DNA of 64,000 nucleotides from Nocardioides flavescens (lineage in GTDB: Bacteria > Actinomycetota > Actinomycetes > Propionibacteriales > Nocardioidaceae), in contig NZ_WUEK01000008.1 in assembly GCF_009823805.1 (NCBI RefSeq), positions 124,001 to 188,000 of the forward strand, in the 5' to 3' direction. Below are positions 27,185 to 35,394 of the stretch, piece after piece. Under the pieces are notes generated by a model. The model ran no database searches. It saw nothing but the letters and a program-made list of their open reading frames with translations, and had not been told where the DNA came from. Made by a program: the position numbers and the translations under genes. Numbering within the stretch: the first letter of the stretch is position 1; every line of letters starts with the position of its first letter.

Positions 27185-28165
27185 TCAGCGTCTCGAGAGA
27201 TCCGAGACGACTTCCGCACCTCGTTGTCGACGCAGTGCACGGGCGGTCGCGGCGATCTCGAGGTCGACGGTCCTCGCTTGGCCGTAGACCTCGTGGCGGG
27301 TGAAGACGAGGATCGTCCACCCGAGGTCCCGCAGCGCCGAGCGGCGTTCTTCGTCAGCTGCCCGTTGCTGGTCGGAGGAGTGCCACTCCTCCCCGTCGTA
27401 CTCGATGCCGAGCTTGAGCGTCTCGTCGGCGAGGTCGAGTCTGGCGATGAACCTGTCGCCCGACCACACCTCCAGCTGGGGGACCAGACGCAGTCGCGCT
27501 TCCAGTCCGCGTAGACGCAGGACGCTCTCGCCCGGCGACTCCGCTCGCGCGTCCGCCAGGGTCGCCGCGGTCCGCAGGGTCGTCACCCACCGCATCCCCT
27601 TGAACCGCTCGACCCCGACGATCAGCTCGTCAGCACTGAACTGCCGGAGACGGAGCATGGTGTCGAGCGCGCTGACGGCGTCATCGAGCCAGCGGGTCCG
27701 TCCGAGATCCCAGCTGGTGCGCAGCGGGCTCGTGACCTGCAGTCCTGCGACCTCGATGACGTCGCCCCTGCCGAAGGTCCGCTCTCCGCTGTCGGCGAGG
27801 GCGCAGCGCAGTCGGCGTCCGGGTGTGGGGAGGTACATCGACACCGGCTGGAGCTGCAGGTGCTCCTGCGGCCGCAACACCATCTCTGCCCCGTGGAGCC
27901 ACCCAGCGTGGCGGTCCACGATCACAGCGTCTTCAGGCGCCACCAGCTTCAGACACGCTGCCCGGAGCGCGAGTGAGTCGCCGAGAAGCGTGGCCGCGTA
28001 CACGCCGTGGATCGGACGGCGGAGCAGGCCCTCCGTCAGAAGCCTGTCGAGGTCCCAGCGAGTGACGCCGGATCGAAGTGCCTCGCGGCGGGTGAACGGC
28101 TCGTCGGCAGGGAGCGGGAACGGCGGCCCCAGTCGCGAGGTCGCCACCATGTCGTCAAGATCCAT
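27185..28165 (-). CDS. Orphan AbiEi-type DNA-binding / DUF559 nuclease-fold protein
   Basis: 326 residues. The N-terminal ~55 residues (FTRREALRSGVTRWDLDRLLTEGLLRRPIHGVYA) are the winged-helix domain of AbiEi-family antitoxins. A middle region resembles the AbiEi C-terminal part. Residues 235-290 have the DUF559/Vsr-like PD-(D/E)xK pattern: RLDLAD (Asp244), IEYDGEEWH (Glu255, Asp257, His262), DEERRSALRDLGW and the strand ILVFTRHEVYG. Such fusions are common, usually solitary, in actinobacteria and have no settled function. No AbiEii-type toxin gene is adjacent. The gene is flanked on both sides by arrays of one 32-bp repeat in inverted orientation, and the upstream array lies in its promoter region. 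Confidence 0.75.
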   Translation of the reverse strand: MDLDDMVATSRLGPPFPLPADEPFTRREALRSGVTRWDLDRLLTEGLLRRPIHGVYAATLLGDSLALRAACLKLVAPEDAVIVDRHAGWLHGAEMVLRPQEHLQLQPVSMYLPTPGRRLRCALADSGERTFGRGDVIEVAGLQVTSPLRTSWDLGRTRWLDDAVSALDTMLRLRQFSADELIVGVERFKGMRWVTTLRTAATLADARAESPGESVLRLRGLEARLRLVPQLEVWSGDRFIARLDLADETLKLGIEYDGEEWHSSDQQRAADEERRSALRDLGWTILVFTRHEVYGQARTVDLEIAATARALRRQRGAEVVSDLSRR

Positions 28166-28253
28166 GCTCGGCAGCGTGGCCCTCGCGGCAGGCGGTCACA
28201 CCGGCCACTGAGTGAGCTGTGGAGAACCGTCAGGACGACCTGTGCGCTTCGCA

Positions 28254-28432
28254 CATTGCGCCGGGTCGGCGTGCGCTCAGCAGCAGTTTGCGCCGGGTCG
28301 GCGTGCGCTCAGCAGCAGTTTGCGCCGGGTCGGCGTACGTCCAGCAACAATTTGCGCCGGGTCGGCGTGCGCCCAGTGGCAGTTTGCGCCGGGTCGGCGT
28401 GCGCTCAGCAGCAGTTTGCGCCGGGTCGGCGT
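28254..28432 (-). repeat. 32-bp tandem repeat array B after the DUF349 gene
   Basis: Five full units (28273-28304, 28305-28336, 28337-28368, 28369-28400, 28401-28432) and a partial one at 28254-28272. Read on the minus strand each has A/G-CGCCG-ACC-CGGCG and then a CAAACTGCTGCTGAG-type tail. Units differ slightly; the one at 28337 is nearest to array A. The first unit starts 5 nt after the DUF349 stop codon and the array lies 89 nt upstream of the AbiEi/DUF559 start. Nothing else is evident in the gap 28166-28437. Confidence 0.95.
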
Positions 28433-28437
28433 GCCCT

Positions 28438-29982
28438 CTAGCCGGAGTAGTCGGCGCTGACGCGGCGGGCCATGTCGAGGAAGGACTGGCGGGAGGCGAG
28501 GTTCTCCTCCAGCTCGCGGACCTTCTTCTCATTGCCGGTGGCGCGGGCCTTCTCCAGGTCGGCCTCGACCGTCGCGATGGCGGCCTCGAGCTTGGTGACC
28601 ATGTCGTCGGCGCGGGCCGACTTCTCCGGGTCGGAGCGCCGCCACTGCTCGTCCTCGACGGAGCGGATGGCGTTCTCGACGGCGCGCATGCGGCCCTCGA
28701 GCTCCTTCATCCGGTCGCGCGGGACCTTGCCGGCGGCGTCCCAGCGCTCGGCGAGGTCGCGGAAGGCGCGCTTGGCGGCGTCGAGGTCGGTGACGGGCAC
28801 GAGCGCCTCGGCCTCGACCAGGAGCTGCTCCTTGACCTCGGCGTTGCCGGCGAACTCCGCGTCGAGCGCGGCGTTGGCGGCGTCGCGGGCACCGAAGAAC
28901 CGGTCCTGCGCGGCGCGGAAGCGCCGCCACAACTCGTCGTCGATGTCCTTGGGGGCGGGGCCGGCGGCCTTCCACTGACGCATCAGGTCGCGGTAGCGGC
29001 CGGCGGTCGGACCCCACTCGGTGGAGTCGGCGACGGCCTCGGCCTCCTTGACGAGCCGCTCCTTGACGGCACGAGCGCCCTCGCGCTGCTCGTTCTGCTC
29101 GGCGAAGTGCGCCTTGCGCCGGCGGGTGTACGTCGTGCGCGCGCTCGAGAACCGGCGCCACAGGGCGTCGTCGCTCGCGCGGTCGATGCGGGGGAGCGCC
29201 TTCCACTCGTCGAGCAGGGCCCGCAGTCGGTTGGCGCCGCCTCGCCAGTCGGTGCCCTCGGCGAGCTTCTCGGCCTCGGCGACCAGCTTCTCCTTGCCGG
29301 CCTTGGCGGCGGCCGAGCGCTGGGCCTTCTCGGCGCGACGCGACTCGCGCTGGCCGTCGAGGACCGGTCGCAGGGCGTCGAGGCGCGCGCTCAACGAGGC
29401 GAGGTCTCCCACGGCGTTGGCGTCGGTGACCTGGGCGGTGACTTTCTTGATCGACTCCTGCGCCTCTTCCGGAGACATCACGCCGGAGCGGATCCGCTGC
29501 TCGAGCAGCTCGACCTCGAAGGCGAGCGCGGCGAAGCGCTCGGTGAAGAAGTGCAGGGCCTCGGCGGGCGTGCCGGCGGGGTACTGCCCGACGGGCCGCT
29601 CACCGTCGGCGGTGCGCACGAAGACGTTGCCCTCGTCGTCGACCCGGCCCCACTCGTGCTCGGTCGGACCGTCGGGGGCACCGGGGGTGCCCGCCGGGGG
29701 CGTGGGAGCGGCCGGCGCGGCGGGGGCCTGCGGACGCGGTCCCGGGCGCGGCCCGGGGCGGGGTACGGCGCTCGGTGTCGGAGTGGGCGCCTCGGAGGAC
29801 ACCCCGGAGGACACCCCGGAGGGCGCTGCGTCACGCGCTTCACCAGCCGCCGACTCGGGTGCGCCGTCGCCCGCAGCGGCCGCCTCGACCTCGTCCGCAC
29901 CGCTCGGCGTCACGGACTGGGGGTCCGTCTCCGGACCTGACTCTCGGCCCGACTCGTGATCAGGCACAGCACCCTCGCTCAT
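28438..29982 (-). CDS. DUF349 domain-containing protein
   Basis: 514 residues from the ATG at 29982 (MSEGAVPDHES). The first ~150 residues are Pro/Ala/Ser/Glu-rich and disordered. The remainder is a helical protein with about four to five DUF349 repeats, recognisable by W-x-x-A/L-x-x-x-P and LW-R-F motifs: EWKALPRIDRASDDALWRRFSSAR, then WKAAGPAPKDIDDELWRRFRAA, then RWDAAGKVPRDRMKELEGRM. The C-terminus forms a coiled coil (TGNEKKVRELEENLASRQ). The family's biochemical role is not established; its place near rel is common in actinobacteria. It is on the minus strand, divergent from the hydrolase at 30077. Repeat array B begins 5 nt after its stop. Confidence 0.85.
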   Translation of the reverse strand: MSEGAVPDHESGRESGPETDPQSVTPSGADEVEAAAAGDGAPESAAGEARDAAPSGVSSGVSSEAPTPTPSAVPRPGPRPGPRPQAPAAPAAPTPPAGTPGAPDGPTEHEWGRVDDEGNVFVRTADGERPVGQYPAGTPAEALHFFTERFAALAFEVELLEQRIRSGVMSPEEAQESIKKVTAQVTDANAVGDLASLSARLDALRPVLDGQRESRRAEKAQRSAAAKAGKEKLVAEAEKLAEGTDWRGGANRLRALLDEWKALPRIDRASDDALWRRFSSARTTYTRRRKAHFAEQNEQREGARAVKERLVKEAEAVADSTEWGPTAGRYRDLMRQWKAAGPAPKDIDDELWRRFRAAQDRFFGARDAANAALDAEFAGNAEVKEQLLVEAEALVPVTDLDAAKRAFRDLAERWDAAGKVPRDRMKELEGRMRAVENAIRSVEDEQWRRSDPEKSARADDMVTKLEAAIATVEADLEKARATGNEKKVRELEENLASRQSFLDMARRVSADYSG

Positions 29983-30064
29983 CACTGCCGGATAGTAGTC
30001 GGCGTCACCTACAGGGGCCGAGGGCCCCGGTGAAACCGATGCGTGCTCGTGATCGCCGCACCGA

Positions 30065-30070
30065 TACGGT
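30065..30070 (+). promoter_or_regulatory. -10 box of the metallo-hydrolase/hisS/aspS operon
   Basis: TACGGT ends 6 nt before the GTG of the hydrolase gene, the leaderless spacing seen elsewhere. Confidence 0.4.
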
Positions 30071-30076
30071 GGGTCG

Positions 30077-30766
30077 GTGCTGATCGCCGCCTTCCCCGCC
30101 GGTCCGTGGCAGACCAACTGCTACGTCGTGGCGACCGCACCCGGCGCGGAGTGCGTGGTCATCGACCCGGGCATGGACTCCACCGACGCGGTCCGTCGCG
30201 TGGTGGAGGAGCACCGTCTCAAGCCGGTCAGCGTGCTCGTCACTCACGGCCATGTCGACCACATGTTCTGCGTGGCCCCGGTGGCCGGCGGCTACGACGC
30301 CACGGCCTGGATCCACCCGGCCGACCGCCACCTGCTCAACGACCCGCTCGCCGGGATGTCCCCGGACTCGGCGCGGATGCTCCTGGGCGGCGACCACAGC
30401 TGGGCCGAGCCCGACGACGTGCGCGAGCTCGACGACGACCAGAGCCTCGAGCTCGCCGGCATCAGCTTCCACGTCGACCACACCCCGGGCCACACCGCCG
30501 GCTCCGTCACCTTCCGCACGCCGTACGCCGACCTGGCGGAGGTCTCCGAGGTGATGTTCGCGGGCGACCTGCTCTTCGCGGGCTCGATCGGGCGCACCGA
30601 CCTGCCGGGCGGCGACCACCCGACGATGCTGCGCACGCTGGCCACCAAGGTGCTGCCGCTGGCCGACGACGACATCGTGGTCCTGCCCGGGCACGGGGAG
30701 CAGACCACCATCGGTCGCGAGCGGGCGACCAACCCCTACCTGCAGGACCTCCCCACCCACAGCTGA
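30077..30766 (+). CDS. MBL-fold metallo-hydrolase (glyoxalase II-like)
   Basis: 229 residues. It carries the zinc-binding THGHVDHM motif (His57, His59, Asp61, His62), a second His in HTPGHTAGS, the metal-bridging Asp in MFAGDLLF, and the last His in VLPGHGEQT. These are the residues of the glyoxalase II / hydroxyacylglutathione hydrolase-like group. The thiol ester substrate in an actinobacterium would not be glutathione-based, so the true substrate is open. The GTG at 30077 is used because LIAAFPAGPWQTN starts the fold. hisS follows after 16 nt, the usual actinobacterial order. Confidence 0.88.
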   Translation: MLIAAFPAGPWQTNCYVVATAPGAECVVIDPGMDSTDAVRRVVEEHRLKPVSVLVTHGHVDHMFCVAPVAGGYDATAWIHPADRHLLNDPLAGMSPDSARMLLGGDHSWAEPDDVRELDDDQSLELAGISFHVDHTPGHTAGSVTFRTPYADLAEVSEVMFAGDLLFAGSIGRTDLPGGDHPTMLRTLATKVLPLADDDIVVLPGHGEQTTIGRERATNPYLQDLPTHS

Positions 30767-30782
30767 GGACGCCTCCACACGC

Positions 30783-32126
30783 ATGTCTGACAAGCCCACG
30801 CCCCTGAGCGGGTTCCCCGAGCTGCTGCCCGAGCACCGGGTCGTCGAGCGCGCCGTGATCGCGAGCCTGTCGCGCACCTTCGAGCTCCACGGGTTCGCCA
30901 ACATCGAGACCCGCGCGGTCGAGCCGCTCGAGCGGCTCTCCAAGGGCGGGGAGATCGACAAGGAGATCTACGTCCTGCGCCGCCTGCAGGCCGAGGACTC
31001 CGCCGGCGACTCCGGCCTCGCCCTCCACTTCGACCTCACGGTGCCCTTCGCGCGCTACGTCCTCGAGCACGCCGGCAAGCTCGAGTTCCCCTTCCGTCGC
31101 TTCCAGATCCAGCCCGCCTGGCGCGGTGAGCGGCCGCAGGAAGGGCGCTACCGCCAGTTCACGCAGGCCGACATCGACATCGTCGGGCGCGACACCCTCG
31201 GCTTCCACCACGACGTCGAGGTCGTGCGGGTCATGGCCGAGGCCCTCGCCGAGCTGCCGCTGCCGGGACTCTCGATCCAGGTCAACAACCGCAAGCTGAT
31301 CCAGGGTTTCTACCGCGGCCTCGGCATCCCCGACGTCACCGCCGCGATCCGCCAGATCGACAAGCTCGACAAGCAGGAGCCCGGCGCTGTCGTCGCGCTG
31401 CTGGTGAGCGAGGCCGGGGCCAGCGAGGAGCAGGCCTGGCGCTGCGTCGAGATGGCCCGGCTCCGCACCAGCGACACCGTCTACCTGCGTGAGTACGTCG
31501 AGGGGCTCGGCGTCGAGGACGAGCTGCTCGCCACCGGGCTCGACGAGCTCGTCGCGGTCGTCGACGGGTGCGCCGGCGTCGCGGGGGAGCGGGTGCGTGT
31601 CGAGGCCAACCTGCGCATCGCCCGCGGGCTCGACTACTACACCGGCACCGTGCTCGAGATCTTCCTCGACGGCTACGAACGGCTGAAGTCGATCGGGGGT
31701 GGCGGGCGCTACGACGCCCTCGCGAGCGACGGCCGCACGACGTACCCCGGGGTGGGTGTGAGCTTCGGCGTCTCGCGCACCGTCGTGCCCCTGCTGGCCG
31801 ACGGGGCGCTGGCCCCGGGCCGCAAGGTGCCGAGCCTGGTACTCGTCGCCCTCGCCGACGAGGAGAGCCGCCCGGCCAGTGACGCCGTCGCCCGCGCCCT
31901 GCGCAGCCGGGGCATCGCCACCGAGGTGGCCGCCAGCCCGCAGAAGTTCGGCAAGCAGATTCGCTACGCCGAGCGCCGCGACATCCCCTACGTGTGGTTC
32001 CCCGCGACCGACGGGTCCGACGGGACCGACGGGGGGACCGACCACCAGGTCAAGGACATCCGCAGCGGCGACCAGTCCGCCGCCGACCCCCACAGCTGGA
32101 CGCCAGCAGAGGAGACAGAGAAGTGA
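30783..32126 (+). CDS. hisS: Histidyl-tRNA synthetase
   Basis: 447 residues, class II. N-terminal [13 protein letters not shown], motif 2 region [20 protein letters not shown], the histidine-binding [10 protein letters not shown] and motif 3 with [13 protein letters not shown] sequence (here [10 protein letters not shown]) identify it. It charges tRNA-His. The anticodon-binding domain is C-terminal. An Asp/Gly-rich insert ([12 protein letters not shown]) lies at about residue 407-418, coded by near-repeats of TCCGACGGG. The gene overlaps aspS by 4 nt (GTGA). Confidence 0.96.
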   Translation: MSDKPTPLSGFPELLPEHRVVERAVIASLSRTFELHGFANIETRAVEPLERLSKGGEIDKEIYVLRRLQAEDSAGDSGLALHFDLTVPFARYVLEHAGKLEFPFRRFQIQPAWRGERPQEGRYRQFTQADIDIVGRDTLGFHHDVEVVRVMAEALAELPLPGLSIQVNNRKLIQGFYRGLGIPDVTAAIRQIDKLDKQEPGAVVALLVSEAGASEEQAWRCVEMARLRTSDTVYLREYVEGLGVEDELLATGLDELVAVVDGCAGVAGERVRVEANLRIARGLDYYTGTVLEIFLDGYERLKSIGGGGRYDALASDGRTTYPGVGVSFGVSRTVVPLLADGALAPGRKVPSLVLVALADEESRPASDAVARALRSRGIATEVAASPQKFGKQIRYAERRDIPYVWFPATDGSDGTDGGTDHQVKDIRSGDQSAADPHSWTPAEETEK

Positions 32127-33916
32127 TCCGCACCCACGACGCAGGCAGCCTGCGAGCCGAGCACGCCGGCGAGACGGTCACGCTGGCCGGCTGGGTCGCG
32201 CGCCGCCGCGACCACGGCGGCGTCACCTTCATCGACCTGCGCGAGGCCTCGGGCGTCGTGCAGGTCGTCGTGCGCGACGAGTCGGTCGCCCACCAGCTGC
32301 GCAACGAGTTCTGCGTGCAGGTGACCGGCGAGGTCGCCGTGCGCCCCGAGGGCAACACCAACCCGGCCCTGCCCACCGGTGAGATCGAGGTGATCTCACC
32401 GGAGGGTGGCCTGGTCGTCCTCTCCACCGCCGCGCCGCTGCCGTTCCCGATCGACGACGCGGGCTCCTCGGCCGGCGAGGTGGGGGAGGAGGCCCGGCTG
32501 AAGTACCGCTACCTCGACCTGCGCCGCTCCGGCCCCAGCTCCGCCCTGCGGCTGCGCAGCAAGATCAACAAGGCGGCCCGCGACGTCCTGGACCGCCACG
32601 ACTTCGTCGAGGTCGAGACGCCGACGCTGACCCGCTCGACGCCCGAGGGCGCGCGCGACTTCCTGGTGCCGGCGCGGCTGCGCCCGGGCAGCTGGTACGC
32701 CTTGCCCCAGAGCCCGCAGCTGTTCAAGCAGCTGCTGATGGTCGCCGGCATGGAGCGCTACTTCCAGATCGCGCGCTGCTACCGCGACGAGGACTTCCGA
32801 GCCGACCGCCAGCCGGAGTTCACCCAGCTCGACATCGAGATGAGCTTCGTCGAGCAGGACGACGTCATCGAGCTGATGGAGGACGTGCTCGAGGCGATGT
32901 GGGCGCAGGCCGGCCACACGATCCCGCGCCCCATCCCGCGGATGACGTACGCCGACGCGATGGCGAAGTACGGCTCCGACAAGCCGGACCTGCGCATGGG
33001 CCTCGAGCTCGTCGACTGCACCGACTACTTCGCGGACACGCCGTTCCGCGTCTTCCAGGCGGCGTACGTCGGCGCCGTGGTCATGCCGGGCGGCGGCAGC
33101 CAGCCGCGGCGCCAGTTCGACGCGTGGCAGGAGTGGGCGAAGCAGCGCGGCGCCAAGGGCCTCGCCTACGTCACGGTCTCCGACGACGGCGAGCTCGGCG
33201 GGCCGGTCGCCAAGAACATCACCGACGAGGAGAAGGCGGGACTCGCCGCGCACGTCGGTGCGCAGCCAGGAGACTGCATCTTCTTCGCCGCCGGGCCCGC
33301 CAAGTCCAGCCGGGCCCTGCTGGGGGCCGCCCGTCTCGAGATCGGCCGGCGCGGCGGGATGCTCGACGACTCGCAGTTCGCCTTCACCTGGGTCGTCGAC
33401 GCACCGCTCTTCGAGCCGAGCTCCGATGCCGTCGCCAGCGGCGACGTCGCGGTAGGGGCCGGGGCGTGGACCGCGGTCCACCACGCCTTCACCAGCCCCA
33501 AGGCGGAGTTCCTCGACTCCTTCGACACCGACCCGGGCAGCGCGCTCGCCTACGCCTACGACATCGTGTGCAACGGCAACGAGCTCGGTGGCGGCTCGAT
33601 CCGTATCCACCGCGACGACATCCAGCGCCGGGTCTTCGACGTCATGGGGATCGGTGCGGAGGAGGCGCAGGAGAAGTTCGGCTTCCTGCTGGACGCCTTC
33701 ACCTTCGGTGCGCCCCCGCACGGCGGCATCGCGGTCGGCATGGACCGGATCGTCGCCCTGCTCGCGGGTGTCGACTCGATCCGCGAGGTGATCGCCTTCC
33801 CGAAGTCCGGCGGCGGCTACGACCCGCTGACCGCGGCGCCCGCGCCGATCACCTCGCAGCAGCGCAAGGAGGCCGGCGTCGACGCCAAGCCGGCCGCGCC
33901 CGCTCCGCAGGCCTGA
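32123..33916 (+). CDS. aspS: Aspartyl-tRNA synthetase
   Basis: 597 residues, the bacterial length. The N-terminal OB-fold anticodon domain has [20 protein letters not shown]. The class II core has motif 2 [18 protein letters not shown], the GAD insertion domain at about residues 310-420, and motif 3 [13 protein letters not shown]. The GTG start overlaps the hisS stop; GAGGAGA lies upstream of it. Whether it also charges tRNA-Asn cannot be judged here. A strong hairpin 31 nt after the stop ends the operon. Confidence 0.97.
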   Translation: MIRTHDAGSLRAEHAGETVTLAGWVARRRDHGGVTFIDLREASGVVQVVVRDESVAHQLRNEFCVQVTGEVAVRPEGNTNPALPTGEIEVISPEGGLVVLSTAAPLPFPIDDAGSSAGEVGEEARLKYRYLDLRRSGPSSALRLRSKINKAARDVLDRHDFVEVETPTLTRSTPEGARDFLVPARLRPGSWYALPQSPQLFKQLLMVAGMERYFQIARCYRDEDFRADRQPEFTQLDIEMSFVEQDDVIELMEDVLEAMWAQAGHTIPRPIPRMTYADAMAKYGSDKPDLRMGLELVDCTDYFADTPFRVFQAAYVGAVVMPGGGSQPRRQFDAWQEWAKQRGAKGLAYVTVSDDGELGGPVAKNITDEEKAGLAAHVGAQPGDCIFFAAGPAKSSRALLGAARLEIGRRGGMLDDSQFAFTWVVDAPLFEPSSDAVASGDVAVGAGAWTAVHHAFTSPKAEFLDSFDTDPGSALAYAYDIVCNGNELGGGSIRIHRDDIQRRVFDVMGIGAEEAQEKFGFLLDAFTFGAPPHGGIAVGMDRIVALLAGVDSIREVIAFPKSGGGYDPLTAAPAPITSQQRKEAGVDAKPAAPAPQA

Positions 33917-34276
33917 GCACCATTCGCGGCACCCGTCCGCGGCACCACGGCCCGTCCGGCTCCGCCGGGCGGGCCGTCGCCGTCGGACCGTGACCTCGTC
34001 GTGCTCGTCGTCGGCCGGCGTCGGCCCCGACCGCGGAGGAAGTCCTGCGGCGAGGCCCCCTCTTCGACCGGACGTCCTGCGGCGAGCACCGGTCGGACGG
34101 GCCGCCAATGACGCTGGAAAAGTCGTTGACAGGACGCCGTGACGCCATCCGCCCGAGATCAGATCGTTACCGGCTCGCGATCTACGACGCGTGCTGGGTC
34201 ACATAGAGTGCGTCGTCGGCAGGGCAACCAGTGCCTGTCCCTTCACGAGTGGTTCGGGCTGCGCAAAGGAGACCAG
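33917..34276. other. Intergenic region between aspS and the peptide ABC importer
   Basis: 360 bp without a convincing gene. It begins with the aspS terminator (33947-33977). A duplicated GTCCTGCGGCGAG follows at about 34043 and 34076. TTGACA stands at 34126-34131 and TAGAGT at 34204-34209, but their spacing does not make one promoter. The last 60 nt would be the leader of the importer operon. Confidence 0.6.
33947..33977 (+). terminator. Terminator of the hisS-aspS operon
   Basis: A 14-bp stem (ACGGCCCGTCCGGC with one U-G wobble in its complement) and a 3-nt loop TCC follow the aspS stop. Confidence 0.8.
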
Positions 34277-35308
34277 GTGTCGCTGACGACCTCCAACCTC
34301 GAGTCCCACGGAGACGACGACTTCGTCGACGTGGAGCCTCAGGGCGAGAGCGACGGCAAGGTCGACGTCGAGGGGCGCTCCCCACTGCGGCTGGCCTGGG
34401 CGCGGTTCCGCGCCGACAAGCTGTCGATGATCTCGTTCTACGTCACGGCGCTGTTCGTGATCGTCGCGATCAGCGCGCCGATCCTCATCAAGCTCGGCGT
34501 GCTCGACCCGCAGACCCCCGACTACACCCTCATCGACTACTCCACCGGCGGGCTGCCCATCGGCTGGGGCGGCGGCATCAGCTGGAGCCACCCGCTCGGC
34601 GTGGAGCCCGGCATCGGTCGCGACGTCCTCTCCCGGCTCTGGCTGGGCGCGACCATCTCGCTGTCCATCGCCCTGTCGGCCGCGATCATCACCGTCATCA
34701 TCGGCACGGTCCTCGGCATCATCGCCGGCTTCAGCGGCGGCCTCGTCGACAGCGCCATCGGGCGGATCATCGACCTGGTCCTGTCCTTCCCGAGCACGCT
34801 GATGCTCCTGGCGCTCTCGGGTGTCGTCGTCGACCGGATGCGCGACGTCGGGGTGCCCAACGGGCCCAACGGCGCCTTCGTCAACGGCTTCTACGTCGTG
34901 ATCGTGCTGGCCGCCTTCGGGTGGCCGCCGGTCGCCCGTCTGATCCGCGGCCAGGTGCTCTCGATCCGCGAGCGCGAGTTCGTCGACGCCGCGATCCTCA
35001 TGGGCGCCTCGCGGTCGCGGATCTACTTCAAGGAGATCCTGCCCAACCTGTGGGCCCCGCTGCTGGTCTACTTCACGCTCCTCATGCCGACCTACGTCTC
35101 GGCCGAGGCCGCGCTGTCGTTCCTCAACGTCGGCATCAAGAACCCCACGCCGACGCTCGGCAACGTGCTCAACGGCGCCCTGCCGTACGCCTACACCGAC
35201 TTCGTCTTCTTCTTCGTGCCGGCGGCCGTCATCGCGGCCATCGTCATCTCGTTCAACCTGCTGGGCGACGGAGCCCGCGACGCCCTCGACCCGCGAGCCG
35301 CGCGCTGA
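34277..35308 (+). CDS. Peptide ABC importer permease, DppC/OppC type
   Basis: 343 residues from the GTG at 34277, chosen for AAAGGAG (34265-34271) 5 nt ahead. After a ~45-residue acidic cytoplasmic tail comes a first helix (MISFYVTALFVIVAISAPIL), an extracellular loop and five more helices. The family's N-terminal OppC domain and the EAA loop are present (LIRGQVLSIREREFVDAAILMGAS). The C-terminus FNLLGDGARDALDPR is diagnostic for DppC/OppC. It heads the operon, whereas in most dpp/opp operons the binding protein or DppB comes first. Confidence 0.9.
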   Translation: MSLTTSNLESHGDDDFVDVEPQGESDGKVDVEGRSPLRLAWARFRADKLSMISFYVTALFVIVAISAPILIKLGVLDPQTPDYTLIDYSTGGLPIGWGGGISWSHPLGVEPGIGRDVLSRLWLGATISLSIALSAAIITVIIGTVLGIIAGFSGGLVDSAIGRIIDLVLSFPSTLMLLALSGVVVDRMRDVGVPNGPNGAFVNGFYVVIVLAAFGWPPVARLIRGQVLSIREREFVDAAILMGASRSRIYFKEILPNLWAPLLVYFTLLMPTYVSAEAALSFLNVGIKNPTPTLGNVLNGALPYAYTDFVFFFVPAAVIAAIVISFNLLGDGARDALDPRAAR

Positions 35309-35394
35309 CCCAGCGCCGCCCGGGGTCCACAGACTTTCCACTGGAAAGAACCGCCGCACGCGCGGCGACACATCCCCTCCGAAGGAGAACATTG

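Noticed and set aside
27022..27303. Small frames in array A translating to repeated VRRAGAEC peptides
   Set aside because: They come from reading the 32-bp units in three frames and carry no ribosome-binding site.
27004..28432. Arrays A and B as CRISPR
   Set aside because: The units are contiguous with no unique spacers and no cas genes are near.
34126..34209. Single promoter formed by TTGACA at 34126 and TAGAGT at 34204
   Set aside because: The boxes are more than 70 nt apart, so they cannot be -35 and -10 of one promoter.
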